A DNA stretch of 64,000 nucleotides from Denitromonas halophila (GTDB lineage Bacteria; Pseudomonadota; Gammaproteobacteria; Burkholderiales; Rhodocyclaceae). Where the stretch lies: NCBI RefSeq assembly GCF_007625155.1, contig NZ_VMNK01000007.1:124001-188000 (forward strand). The letters run 5' to 3'. Both the position numbers and the translations under genes were made by a program. A model generated the notes under the pieces. The model searched no databases. It saw only the letters and a program-made list of their open reading frames with translations, and was not told the origin of the DNA. Below are positions 28,467 to 38,716 of this stretch, piece by piece. How positions within the stretch are numbered: position 1 is the first letter of the stretch; each line of letters begins with the position of its first letter.

Positions 28467-29444
28467 CTAACGCTGAATCGAAAGAATCGTGCCGCCCGAG
28501 CCAACGACGAGCACCCGGCGAGCGTCGTTCTCGCGCTGGAATCCGGTCACAGCCAGATGCCAGCCGATGCGGGCCGGTGCCGACGTGTCGGCGCGCCAAC
28601 TGTTGCCACCGTTGTCGGAGTACAAAATGGTGTAGATGCCAGCCGCGACGACACGGCCGCCCGGCCGCGCCCACACGCTTGTCAGGATCGCCGCCGTGCC
28701 GCTGGGAAGCTCTGTCCAGCTCGCGCCATCGTCGGTGGATCGCAAGATCACGCCCTCTTGACCGACCGCGTAGAGGCGTCCGTCATCGGTCATCGCAAGG
28801 CCAAACAAGGACCGGCGCCCCTTGTGCAGGGTCTGCCAGTTCGCCCCGCCGTCACGCGACCGGATGACCAACTCGAACTCACCTACCAGCGTCACCTCGC
28901 CGCGGGCATCCACATGAACGTCGTAGAGATGCGGCTCCGCCCAGTCGCCGGTCAGCGCCTCCCAATCCAGTGTGAGCGCCGTCCATGTCTTGCCCCAGTC
29001 CCGGGTCTGCAACACCGTGCCGAAGCCGCCCACCGCATAACCGGTGCCGACAGCATTGACATCGACAGCAAGCAGACGCGCATCGGTTGGCACCTCGGCG
29101 CGCTGCCAATGCTGACAATCGGCGGCATACACGATGACGCCCTGCTGACCGCTGGCAATGCAATGACCGGCCTTGCGAGTGACCGCGAGCAAGGCAACAT
29201 CAGTGGGCGGTTTGCCCTGACGCTGCCAGGTGTCACCGCCGTCATCGCTGTGGACGACCATGCCGAAATCACCGACGGCGATCAGCTCGCGTCCCTCGCC
29301 GCCGAGCGCATACAAGGTGTCATGAGCGACACCGTTGAAGACGGTATCCGGGGGAGGCATCTCGCCGCCAAGCGCCGGGCCGCAGAGCGCAGCCACGAAC
29401 ACGAGGGCGAGACGATGGGCGTGACGGCGCAGACTCATGGACAT
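28467..29444 (-). CDS. YCF48/BNR-repeat protein, periplasmic
   Basis: A 325-residue protein with an N-terminal signal (MSMSLRRHAHRLALVFVAAL, cut near GG/EM). The rest is built of BNR/Asp-box-like repeats: SDDGGDTW, TRDWGKTW, SRDGGANW, STDDGASW, SDNGGNSW, spaced about 40 residues, which predict a beta-propeller. Plant and cyanobacterial YCF48 assembles photosystem II, but the proteobacterial relatives occur next to MMPL and DUF1302/1329 genes and probably act as periplasmic assembly or scaffold proteins. It lies 12 bp after the first DUF1329 gene. No catalytic residues are apparent. Confidence 0.82.
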   Translation of the reverse strand: MSMSLRRHAHRLALVFVAALCGPALGGEMPPPDTVFNGVAHDTLYALGGEGRELIAVGDFGMVVHSDDGGDTWQRQGKPPTDVALLAVTRKAGHCIASGQQGVIVYAADCQHWQRAEVPTDARLLAVDVNAVGTGYAVGGFGTVLQTRDWGKTWTALTLDWEALTGDWAEPHLYDVHVDARGEVTLVGEFELVIRSRDGGANWQTLHKGRRSLFGLAMTDDGRLYAVGQEGVILRSTDDGASWTELPSGTAAILTSVWARPGGRVVAAGIYTILYSDNGGNSWRADTSAPARIGWHLAVTGFQRENDARRVLVVGSGGTILSIQR

Positions 29445-29455
29445 GCCCTGCCCGC

Positions 29456-30826
29456 TCAGGCGCCAAGGCGCCGGATGGCCTGCGGCGTCATGTACTTCTC
29501 ATACAGCCCGTCGATATTGCGCCCCGAGGAGATGCCCCCGACGATGGACTTGACCTGGTTGAAACGCGACATGCGGTTGGTTTGCACGTCGTGGCTATGG
29601 ACACCGGTCCATGTCCAGGTCGTGTGATTGCCGGTCATGTCGCGCTGGTCGCCTTTCTCGTACAGGCTGTAGGCGGGCTCGAAACTCTTGAACAACTCGC
29701 CGCGGCGATCGTAGGTATGGCAACCGATGTAGATCATGTTGCGGGCGTCGATAAACACCCGCTTTTTGCCCACCGGCGCCCGCGGATAGCCGATCGGCTC
29801 TGCCTCGACGATGAGCACCTCGGGGCACAGCTCCATGCAGGTATCGGAGAAGGTCTTGCCGGCCGCCCCACCATGCACCGGTGGCTCCCAGTTGGGGTGC
29901 TCCGGATGCCAGTTCTCGGAGACCGCGGCGAGCATGGGCCGGCGCTCGACGAGTTTGAAATTGCCCCAGGTGAGCATGGGATCGCCCGCCGCCCAGGCAT
30001 CGGACAGATACACGGTGATGCCGGCCACCAACGGTTCAAAGCGCTGGTTGGTGGGGAACTTGCGTACCCGCTTGAAGGCCGGGATATAGCCGACCAGCTC
30101 GGGAAATTTGCGCTGATCGCCGTACCAGGTACTCAGATAGGCCGTGCCCTTGACGTCGTTGGGACCGGTAAACAACACGGTCTGGTAGCGCAGCTTGTCT
30201 TCATGACCGGCCAGATACGGACTCTCCACACCCACCCGGCCGATGGTGTTTTCCTCGACCCAGGCAAAGTCGTACTGGTAACCGATCTCGCCATCCGGGC
30301 CGATATCCCAGTCGCGAATGGCGTACAGCGCATTGTTGTGCCGCCCCCAGCTCATGGTGATGTTGGCAAAGGCCTCGATACCGGTCTTGGCCTCCGGGAA
30401 GGGGTTGCCACCAATCCACGGCTTGCCGTCCTTGGTGAGCACGTTGCCATCCTTGTCGAGGATCGCCTGACCGTTGTTGCGCAAGGTCGCCTCGAGATAG
30501 TCGGCCGGGAACAGACGGGTAATGTCGCGGGTGGTGGGCACGATCTTGATGCGCCGGCCCATCTCCTTGACCTCCTGATAGGCAATCGGCGTGAGCAGAT
30601 CCTTGACCGCCTCGACGTTCTCGGCAGTGATCACGTCCCCGGTGTTGATCTTTCCCTTGGTGTAGGCCTCAATCGAAAGCAACTCCTCTGGATAGGCCTT
30701 GGTGATGTCCCCAGCGCGGGCGATCAGCGGCCACAGCGGCGTGAGAACCCCTGCGCCGACCAGGGCGCCAGCCTTGCCGAGAAAGGCGCGACGGGCGAAG
30801 TCGAAGTCGTATTTCCGGATATGCAT
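29456..30826 (-). CDS. DUF1329 protein, Tat-exported (first copy)
   Basis: A 456-residue DUF1329 protein. The ATG at 30826 is preceded by GGAGACC and gives MHIRKYDFDFARRAFLGKAG, a good Tat signal; a longer frame to 30877 would overlap the transporter stop. Family stretches WIGGNPFPEAKTG, TMSWGRHNNALY, FPTNQRFEPLVAG and LSDAWAAGDPMLTWGN match the paralogue at 25192-26571. The predicted mature protein is periplasmic with a LolB-like fold. Being second in the operon, just behind the MMPL transporter, it is a candidate carrier between the inner membrane transporter and the DUF1302 barrel. Confidence 0.84.
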   Translation of the reverse strand: MHIRKYDFDFARRAFLGKAGALVGAGVLTPLWPLIARAGDITKAYPEELLSIEAYTKGKINTGDVITAENVEAVKDLLTPIAYQEVKEMGRRIKIVPTTRDITRLFPADYLEATLRNNGQAILDKDGNVLTKDGKPWIGGNPFPEAKTGIEAFANITMSWGRHNNALYAIRDWDIGPDGEIGYQYDFAWVEENTIGRVGVESPYLAGHEDKLRYQTVLFTGPNDVKGTAYLSTWYGDQRKFPELVGYIPAFKRVRKFPTNQRFEPLVAGITVYLSDAWAAGDPMLTWGNFKLVERRPMLAAVSENWHPEHPNWEPPVHGGAAGKTFSDTCMELCPEVLIVEAEPIGYPRAPVGKKRVFIDARNMIYIGCHTYDRRGELFKSFEPAYSLYEKGDQRDMTGNHTTWTWTGVHSHDVQTNRMSRFNQVKSIVGGISSGRNIDGLYEKYMTPQAIRRLGA

Positions 30827-30873
30827 GATGTGGTCTCCTGGTTCGGTGTTTTTGTGTGCGCGAGAAAAAGCCA

Positions 30874-33312
30874 TCACAGGCTCGACGACGCCGTGGCCGA
30901 GCCCGGCACCATCGTGTCGTCCAACGATTCGGACAAGGCGTGATGTTCGGCCGAGACGAAACGCGGCCGGAAGAGATAGATCAGCAGTGGCACCAGCAGT
31001 AGTGCCAGGATCATGTTGATGGTCATCACCACGATCAACAGCAGGCCCATATCAGAGAGGAACTTGAGCTCCGAGAGCACGTACCAGGGCAGGATGCCGA
31101 TGGTCATCAACAGCGCGGTGAAGAGAATCGCCTTGCCACAGGTGAGCAGCGCCGCCGTGATGGCATCGCCCATGTGCTTGGCATCCTTGAACTCCTCGCA
31201 GATGCGGCTGACCATGTAGATGCCGTAGTCGATGCCGACACCAATGCCGATGGCGAGAATCGGCAGGCTATTCACATCCAGCCCCATGCCCATCAGCACC
31301 ATGTAGGCGGTGAGCATGGCATTGGCCAGATTCACCGGCACCAGCAACACCAACGCCGCCGCTACCGAGCGATACGCCAGAGAACAGCCGATGCCGATGA
31401 CCAGGTTCAGGCCGGCGAGGATGTACCACTGGTAGGTATCGACGGTGTCATTGATCGACTGCTGCAGCGCGATCGAGCCCGAAGCGAGGCGAATGCGGAA
31501 AGTGTCATGTTCCGGCCCCACCGTAGCGATGCACTGGCGCGCGTCGGCCAGTGCCGCATCGACCGTCGCCTGCTTGTTGTTGCGGTACCAGAGCGAGACC
31601 GTGGCGTTCTTCTGCTCGAAATCAGCCACATGCAGGAAGGCCTTGGGGCTGGTGCCCATCATCAGCGCATTGGCGGCGGCCGACACGGCAGCGTCGTCGC
31701 GATCCAGCGGCATCCACTTGGGATTGCCACCGTTGAACAGCCGGTTGGCCTCCGGCGCATAGTCGGCGAACGACAAGGTCGCGGTGGGCGGATGGGGCTG
31801 GCGCTCCAGGCAGCGCTGCAGCGCGCGCATGGCGATAAGCGTGTCGGCCTGACGCACGATGCGCCCTTCCTTGCCCTCGAAGATCACCTCCAGCGACATC
31901 ACCCCGGGAAAGTGGGCATTGATGTCGCGCACCGCGGTATTGAAGGCCGAGTCCTCACGCAGCAGGTTGCTGCCCTCGACCGGATTCCCCACCTGGATCT
32001 TCGTCATGAGGGCCAGCGCGACAACCGCGACCAACGCGAAGACAATCGCCGACAGCCTGGCCATGCGCCCCGTGCTCAGCCGCGCCAGCTGGCCTAACGC
32101 GGTTTCAAGCAAGCGATGGACGATGCCCGCATCCTTGGAAGAGCCCACCAGCTTGTCCAGGTTCTTGGGCGTCGGCAGCAGGCTCAGCAGCACCGGGGTA
32201 AGGATCACGCTGGTGGGCACCAGCATCAAGGCCCAGAAGCCGGTAAACATGGCGAAGCGCTCCATCGCCGGGATCGGCGCCAGGCCCACCAGCAACAGCC
32301 CGCAAGCGTCGGTGAAGATGCCCAGCGTGCCAGGCGCCACCATCACGGCCAGCGACATTTCGGCCGCCTTGCGTTTGTCGCCACATTCGCGCAACAGCTC
32401 GTAGTAGCGTTCGGTCGCCTGCACCGAATGGCTGAAGGAGCGCGCGATCAACAATAGCGGCACCACCATCAGCAAAGGCTCGACCGGATGCCCGATCCAG
32501 CCCACAAAGCCGAAGCCCCACACGGCAGAAATCGCGCTCACGATGACCGGCGTCACTACGCCCGCGGTATTGCGCATCACCAGCAACAGGCACAGGAACA
32601 TCAAACCCAGCGTGACAGCGAAGATCATCGCCGTGTCACCACCGAAGTGATAGACCCAGCCGGTCAGCGTCGGCCAGCCCGCGACATGGATTTCATGCTG
32701 GGCGTCGCTGTGCTTTGTGACCAGCGCCTGCACCTGATCGAAAACCGTGCCGTAATCGACAAGGCGCTCGATGAAGGTCGCATTGATGAGCGCAGCGGCG
32801 CCATCCGCCGACACCAGAAAGGTGCGCGCAAAGGGCGACTCACTGACCCTGCGGCGAATCTCCGCCAACTCCGTCCGGGTCGTGGGCGGCGTGTCGTCCA
32901 TGATCGGATTGGAATAGATCCCCTCAGCCGTCAGCGTCGTGTAGCGCGCCTTGGCGGTCGCGATCGACACGATCTGGTCGTGATCAACCCCTGGCACCAG
33001 GTCGATGTCTCGCGAGATCGCATTGATCTTCGCCATCGTCTCGGCGCTGTAGATGTCCTGCCCGTCGGTGCGCTTCACCATGATGGTCACGGTCAGCGGG
33101 TTGCCGAAGTTGGGATGGTCGATGTAGGCCTGAACGAAGGGATGCGTGCGAGGAAAGAGATCCGAAAAAATGGTTCTCGCCTCGACACGGAACAAGCCGT
33201 AACCGAACACCAGCGATATGAGCAACGCAGCACCGATGGTGCGCCAGCCATTGCGCACCGCAATCCGCGCTACCTTGTGTCGGATCGTCTCCAAGAATAT
33301 GTCTCCAGTCAC
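30874..33312 (-). CDS. MMPL/RND-family transporter
   Basis: An 812-residue RND-superfamily membrane protein with the expected layout: one membrane helix (about 25-43), a large periplasmic loop, five helices (about 225-395), a helix near 420-440, a second large loop and five C-terminal helices. GIGVGIDYGIYMV is the characteristic charged segment in a transmembrane helix. Such proteins move lipids, hopanoids, sterols or other hydrophobic compounds. The listed GTG start lacks a ribosome site; a TTG at 33294 behind GGAGA (FLETIRHK) is an equally good start. First gene of the nine-gene operon; direction of transport is unknown. Confidence 0.86.
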   Translation of the reverse strand: MTGDIFLETIRHKVARIAVRNGWRTIGAALLISLVFGYGLFRVEARTIFSDLFPRTHPFVQAYIDHPNFGNPLTVTIMVKRTDGQDIYSAETMAKINAISRDIDLVPGVDHDQIVSIATAKARYTTLTAEGIYSNPIMDDTPPTTRTELAEIRRRVSESPFARTFLVSADGAAALINATFIERLVDYGTVFDQVQALVTKHSDAQHEIHVAGWPTLTGWVYHFGGDTAMIFAVTLGLMFLCLLLVMRNTAGVVTPVIVSAISAVWGFGFVGWIGHPVEPLLMVVPLLLIARSFSHSVQATERYYELLRECGDKRKAAEMSLAVMVAPGTLGIFTDACGLLLVGLAPIPAMERFAMFTGFWALMLVPTSVILTPVLLSLLPTPKNLDKLVGSSKDAGIVHRLLETALGQLARLSTGRMARLSAIVFALVAVVALALMTKIQVGNPVEGSNLLREDSAFNTAVRDINAHFPGVMSLEVIFEGKEGRIVRQADTLIAMRALQRCLERQPHPPTATLSFADYAPEANRLFNGGNPKWMPLDRDDAAVSAAANALMMGTSPKAFLHVADFEQKNATVSLWYRNNKQATVDAALADARQCIATVGPEHDTFRIRLASGSIALQQSINDTVDTYQWYILAGLNLVIGIGCSLAYRSVAAALVLLVPVNLANAMLTAYMVLMGMGLDVNSLPILAIGIGVGIDYGIYMVSRICEEFKDAKHMGDAITAALLTCGKAILFTALLMTIGILPWYVLSELKFLSDMGLLLIVVMTINMILALLLVPLLIYLFRPRFVSAEHHALSESLDDTMVPGSATASSSL

Positions 33313-33899
33313 CGTCTGCCGGAACGGCTGGCCCCTTCGTCATGCATCACACACACTGATGGGCCGCCGCTTTTTGTTAGCGTCGACAATAGGAATCCCG
33401 GAGAACGCGGTCATAGTCCGAAGGAGGTATTCGGGTAGGTATTTTCCTGACCGGGGAACAGACCTGCGCCCCCTGCGGCCGAACCATCGGATTGGCAGCG
33501 GGGTCCGCCACGGCGAAGAATGAAGGACATGGGAAAGCGTGGATTGGCCGCACGGCGAACCATCGGGTTTCAGCGGTACGCGATGCCGCACCGCCACGCT
33601 GGCTTCACCGACGCGGCGCTACAAACGGCGTGTCAGGTGCAACGCCATGGATGCCATGATGGCTCGCCGGCACAAGACATCAACGGCGCCATTTCGCCTG
33701 TCGGCGCATCCACGAGATGCGGCAAAGCAACGTCCCGGACGCCGATCTCAGGAAGAGGAATCCGCGCCAGCGCGAGCTGAACGCCTCCGTTCGCACACGC
33801 TGTAAAAATCCTGCCCCTGCTGGCAGCTTCAAGACGCAACGAGGCATGGCGCATGGACTTTGCCAGCGAACACGCCCTTCGCTCACCGGCCCAAGATGC
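33313..33899. other. Intergenic region upstream of the MMPL operon and downstream of fliE
   Basis: About 590 bp without a convincing gene. Several open frames of 70-104 codons cross it on both strands, but none has a recognisable product, a good ribosome site or a codon pattern like the neighbours. The left part must hold the promoter of the minus-strand catabolic operon; the right end is the fliE terminator. Confidence 0.5.
33424..33443. promoter_or_regulatory. Tandem octamer motif upstream of the MMPL operon, candidate activator site
   Basis: GAGGTATT at 33424-33431 and TAGGTATT at 33436-33443 form a near-perfect direct repeat with a 12-bp period, about 110-130 bp upstream of the transporter start. 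A one-turn period is what tandemly bound activators use. This is the only repeat-like sequence noticed in the spacer; no regulator gene is adjacent. Confidence 0.3.
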
Positions 33900-33932
33900 A
33901 AAAAGGGGAAGCAAGATACCTCTTGCTTCCCC
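33900..33932 (-). terminator. Rho-independent terminator of fliE
   Basis: A perfect 12-bp stem (GGGGAAGCAAGA, 33905-33916, with its complement at 33921-33932) and a 4-base loop. Read on the minus strand it is followed by TTTTT (33900-33904). It lies about 50 bp past the fliE stop. Confidence 0.88.
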
Positions 33933-33981
33933 TTCGATTTCTAGCAATTTGCGAAGGCCTTGAAAACCTCGCTCAACCCCG

Positions 33982-34305
33982 TCAGACCTGCATATTCATG
34001 ATGTCCTGATAGGCAGACACCAGGCGGTTGCGCACCTGAGTCATCTGCTGGAAGCTGAGATTGGCTTTTTGCAAATTGACCATCACTTCCTGCAGATTGA
34101 CGTTCGGGTCGCCTGCCGAGAAGGACTTGGCCATCGTCTGGGCGTCTTGCTGGGCAGCGCTGACATCGGCCAACGCGTTCTGGAGCGCATCATTGAAGCT
34201 GACGCCATCCGGCGTTTCGGTGGCCGCAGACGCACTCTTGCCGCCAGCCGTCTGAGCGGTGGCACGCAGTTCGTTCAGTACTTGATCGATGCCGCGAGTG
34301 TCCAT
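33982..34305 (-). CDS. fliE: Flagellar hook-basal body protein FliE
   Basis: A 107-residue FliE, the adaptor between the MS ring and the proximal rod, exported by the flagellar type III system. The family core is visible: VSFNDALQNALADVSAAQQDA and the C-terminal VMVNLQKANLSFQQMTQVRN and LVSAYQDIMNMQV. It is transcribed alone on the minus strand, away from fliF, with its own sigma54 promoter and a strong terminator. Usually fliE leads fliFGHIJ in the same direction; here it has been separated by the fleSR pair. Confidence 0.93.
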   Translation of the reverse strand: MDTRGIDQVLNELRATAQTAGGKSASAATETPDGVSFNDALQNALADVSAAQQDAQTMAKSFSAGDPNVNLQEVMVNLQKANLSFQQMTQVRNRLVSAYQDIMNMQV

Positions 34306-34346
34306 GGTGGTTCCAGCAAATCCTGCGCTATGGGTGGTTTCCTATC

Positions 34347-34362
34347 AGCAAGGCGCATGCCA
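34347..34362 (-). promoter_or_regulatory. Sigma54 (-24/-12) promoter of fliE
   Basis: On the minus strand TGGCATGCGCCTTGCT matches the TGGCAC-N5-TTGCT consensus at all but one position, with GG and GC exactly ten bases apart. The predicted start, about 12 bases on, lies some 30 bases before the fliE ATG at 34305. Confidence 0.85.
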
Positions 34363-34373
34363 TGCCGACGCCC

Positions 34374-35730
<1,357 letters not shown>

Positions 35731-35738
<8 letters not shown>

Positions 35739-36858
35739 GGGCGTTCTCTTCAGCGGTATCGCCGGCGGTCAGCGGGACCACCAGCCGGAATCGGGTGCCC
35801 TCGCCGGGCCGGGAGACCAGGTCAATATCACCACCATGCGCGCGGGCAACGCCGCGGGCAATGGCCAGGCCCAGACCGGTGCCTTCGGCGCGGGTGGTAA
35901 AAAAGGGCTCAAACAAGCGCTGCTGCTGGTCGGCGGAAATACCGGCGCCGGAGTCCTCGACCACAAAACTTACCTGCGCCGCATCGCGTGTGGCCCGCAG
36001 GCTCACCCTGCCGCCGGCGGGGGTAAATTGCAGCGCGTTCTCAAGCAGATTGGTGAGCGCACCAGCCAGCGCCTTGCGGTCGGCCACCAGACGTGTAGTA
36101 CCGCACTCGCAGGCGTGCGTAAATTCGATCTCGCGCTGACGGGCGATGGGCTCCAGCGTGTGGGTCAGCTCTTCGGTGAGCGCACACACGGGCACCGGCT
36201 CGCGCCCCAGGCAGTCGCCACGGGCAAACAGCAGCATGTCGCGGATCAGGCGTTCGAGGTGGCGCAGGCGTTCGACGGCGCGGTCGGCGATCCGGCCGCG
36301 CTCGGATTCTGGCAGCTGCCCTTTGCCCAGCGTGGCGGTATACAAGAGTGCGGCAGACAAGGGCGTGCGCAGCTGATGCGCCAGACCGGCCACCATCTCG
36401 CCCATGGCGGCCAGGCGCGCATTGCGCTCGGCTTCGCGCTGCATGCGGTGAGTGTGGGTGACGTCGTTCATCAACACGATGCTGCCCTCGCCAGACTCCA
36501 GATGCGTGGACGAGATGGCGATACGACGCGCCGCCTCGCCCTCGCCCAGTTCCAGCTCGCCCGGGGTTTCGGTGGCCGTCAGCCGCTGGCTGAGCGCGCT
36601 CCAGGCCATGCCCTCGATGGATTCGCCAAGCCAGTCACGCGCGGCGCGGTTGGCTTGCAGTACGGTGCCTTGACGGTCGAGCACCAGCACACCCGCCGGC
36701 AAGGCACCCATCAAGACAGACAGGCGTTCATTGAGCTGCCCCACCTGCCCCTGCAAACCGGCATAGGCATCGGTCAGCTCGGCTGAGGCGCGGTTGAACA
36801 GGGCAAAGGCTTCGGCCAGCTGGGCGGCGTCGAGCGACGGCGCGGCGGTCTCGTTCAT
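35731..36858 (-). CDS. fleS: Flagellar sensor histidine kinase FleS/FlrB-like
   Basis: A 375-residue soluble histidine kinase. A PAS domain (about 35-130: GVLVLDRQGTVLQANRAA) precedes the H-box AHQLRTPLSAALLY and an ATPase domain with the N box (LTNLLENALQFTP), DSGAGIS and GTGLGLAIARG. There is no membrane segment, as in FleS/FlrB. The start at ATG 36858 is chosen because the longer frame to 36930 runs into the promoter region and has no ribosome site; support for 36858 is also weak. It phosphorylates FleR, with which it overlaps. Divergent from fliF. Confidence 0.88.
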
Positions 36859-36922
36859 GACAGGTTCGGTAGGTAGACGCTTTTCCACAGTGCGAAGCCT
36901 ACGGGTGGACCTTGTGTTTAGA

Positions 36923-36951
36923 GGCGGCAAATAGGCGGCAAAAACTGCCGC
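36923..36951. promoter_or_regulatory. Direct and inverted GGCGGCAA repeats between fleS and fliF
   Basis: GGCGGCAA occurs at 36923-36930 and 36934-36941, 11 bp apart, and the second copy pairs with TGCCGC at 36946-36951 (GCGGCA-N5-TGCCGC). It lies upstream of both fleS and fliF, so it is a candidate FleR or master-regulator enhancer site. No published consensus is being claimed. Confidence 0.35.
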
Positions 36952-36977
36952 TTATTCTGCCTAAGCTTTTCCGTCTT

Positions 36978-36993
36978 GGCGCAGACAATGCGT
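36978..36993 (+). promoter_or_regulatory. Sigma54 (-24/-12) promoter of the fliF operon
   Basis: TTGGCGCAGACAATGC has GG and GC ten bases apart (36979-36980 and 36991-36992) and close matches to both boxes. The predicted start is about 37004, some 27 bases before the fliF ATG. Confidence 0.7.
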
Positions 36994-37030
36994 CTCATCC
37001 GTCAAAGCGATTCCGTGAAGGACCGAAGCA

Positions 37031-38716
37031 ATGGCCACCGCACAAAATGCCGCTACCGTACCGGGCTCCCCGATACAGCAAGCGTTCGAAAACTTCAGCG
37101 CCATGCCAGGGCGCCAGAAAATGGCGCTGCTGGCCGCCGTGGCCGCGGCCATTGCGCTGGTTGTCGGCGTGTTGCTGTGGAACCAATCGTCCAGCTACGC
37201 CGTGCTGTTCTCCAATCTGGAAGAGCGCGACGGCGGCGCCATCGTGACCTCGCTGCAACAACAGAACGTGCCCTACAAGTTCACCCCGGGCGGTGGCGCG
37301 ATCATGGTACCCAGCGACCGGGTGCACGACATTCGCCTGCAACTGGCCGCCCAGGGCTTGCCACGTGGCGGCATGGTCGGCTTCGAGCTGATGGAGAACC
37401 AGAAGCTCGGCGTGTCGCAATTTCATGAGCAGATGAACTATCAGCGCGCGCTCGAAGGCGAACTGGCACGCACCATTCAGGCGATCGGCTCGGTGGCCAA
37501 CGCACGGGTGCATCTAGCCATTCCCAAGCGCAGCGCGTTCTTGCGCGATCAGCAAAAGCCGACCGCATCGGTCTTCGTCAATCTACGCGCCGGGCGCAAT
37601 CTGGATGGCGCCAAGGTCGCCGGTATCGTGCATCTGGTGTCCTCCAGCGTGCCCAACATGAGCAACGAGAGCGTCAGCGTCATCGACGAAACCGGCAAGC
37701 TGCTGACCGACTCGAATGACCCGATGCGTGTCGCCGGCCTGGACCCGACCCAACTGCGCTATGTGGAAGAGCTGGAATCGACCTATGTACGACGAATCGA
37801 GACGATCATCGAGCCGATGGTCGGCAAGGGAAATTTCCGCGCTCAGGTGACCGCCGATGTCGACTTCAACCGGGTCGAGCAAACCGACGAAACTTACAAG
37901 CCCAACCCCTCGCCGCAGCAAGCCATCCGCTCGCAGCAAAGCAGCGAAGTGCTGACCCGAGACCCCGGCGCCAAAGGCGTCCCTGGCGCGCTCACCAACC
38001 AGCCGCCCGTGCCGGCCACGGCGCCGATCACCAACCCGGCGGTCGGTGGCACCGGCGCGGCAGCCGATGGCAACTTCCTCACCCGCAACGCCAGCGACAC
38101 GACCAATTACGAAGTGGATCGGACCATTTCGCACACCAAGCGCGCAACCGGTGCGATCCGCCGACTGTCGGTCGCGGTGGTGCTCAACCACCGCACCGTC
38201 ACCGACAAGAATGGCAAAGAGACCACGACGCCCTTGTCGGACGAAGAGATCGCCCGCATCAACAACCTGGTGCGCGAAGCCATGGGCTTCAACGCCGAGC
38301 GCGGTGACAGCCTCAACGTGGCCAACACCGAGTTTGCCGCCGGCATCACCGAAACGATGCCCGAGCTGCCGCTGTGGAAAGACCCCGAGATCATCGATAT
38401 CGGCAAGCAGGCGCTTCGCTACCTGATCGTACTTGCCGTGCTCGCCTATGTGGCGTTCGGGGTTATCAAGCCGCTGCTCAAGACCCTCACCCCACTGCCG
38501 GCAGGCGACGAAGAAGACGCCACACCGGGCGCGGCGGCCGGCGAAAGGACCTACGATGAAGAAGGTGAGGAGGTGACGCTCTCCGAGTCGGCCCGGCAGA
38601 AAAACAGCTATGAAGCCAAACTGATGCAGGCACGCGAAACCGCCAAGAACAACCCGAAACTCGTCGCCAACCTGATCAAGGACTGGATGGGCGTCAACGA
38701 GGAGGCCCGCAAATGA
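37031..38716 (+). CDS. fliF: Flagellar MS-ring protein FliF
   Basis: A 561-residue FliF, the inner-membrane MS ring on which the basal body and the switch are built. The first membrane helix is about 31-50 (MALLAAVAAAIALVVGVLLW), then ring-building motif domains (SNLEERDGGAIVTSLQQQ; MNYQRALEGELARTIQAIG), a proline/glycine linker (about 290-355) and a second membrane helix (about 455-477), with a cytosolic tail that binds FliG (KLMQARETAKNNPKLVANL). It overlaps fliG by four bases (ATGA). It is the first gene of the plus-strand operon. Confidence 0.95.
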   Translation: MATAQNAATVPGSPIQQAFENFSAMPGRQKMALLAAVAAAIALVVGVLLWNQSSSYAVLFSNLEERDGGAIVTSLQQQNVPYKFTPGGGAIMVPSDRVHDIRLQLAAQGLPRGGMVGFELMENQKLGVSQFHEQMNYQRALEGELARTIQAIGSVANARVHLAIPKRSAFLRDQQKPTASVFVNLRAGRNLDGAKVAGIVHLVSSSVPNMSNESVSVIDETGKLLTDSNDPMRVAGLDPTQLRYVEELESTYVRRIETIIEPMVGKGNFRAQVTADVDFNRVEQTDETYKPNPSPQQAIRSQQSSEVLTRDPGAKGVPGALTNQPPVPATAPITNPAVGGTGAAADGNFLTRNASDTTNYEVDRTISHTKRATGAIRRLSVAVVLNHRTVTDKNGKETTTPLSDEEIARINNLVREAMGFNAERGDSLNVANTEFAAGITETMPELPLWKDPEIIDIGKQALRYLIVLAVLAYVAFGVIKPLLKTLTPLPAGDEEDATPGAAAGERTYDEEGEEVTLSESARQKNSYEAKLMQARETAKNNPKLVANLIKDWMGVNEEARK

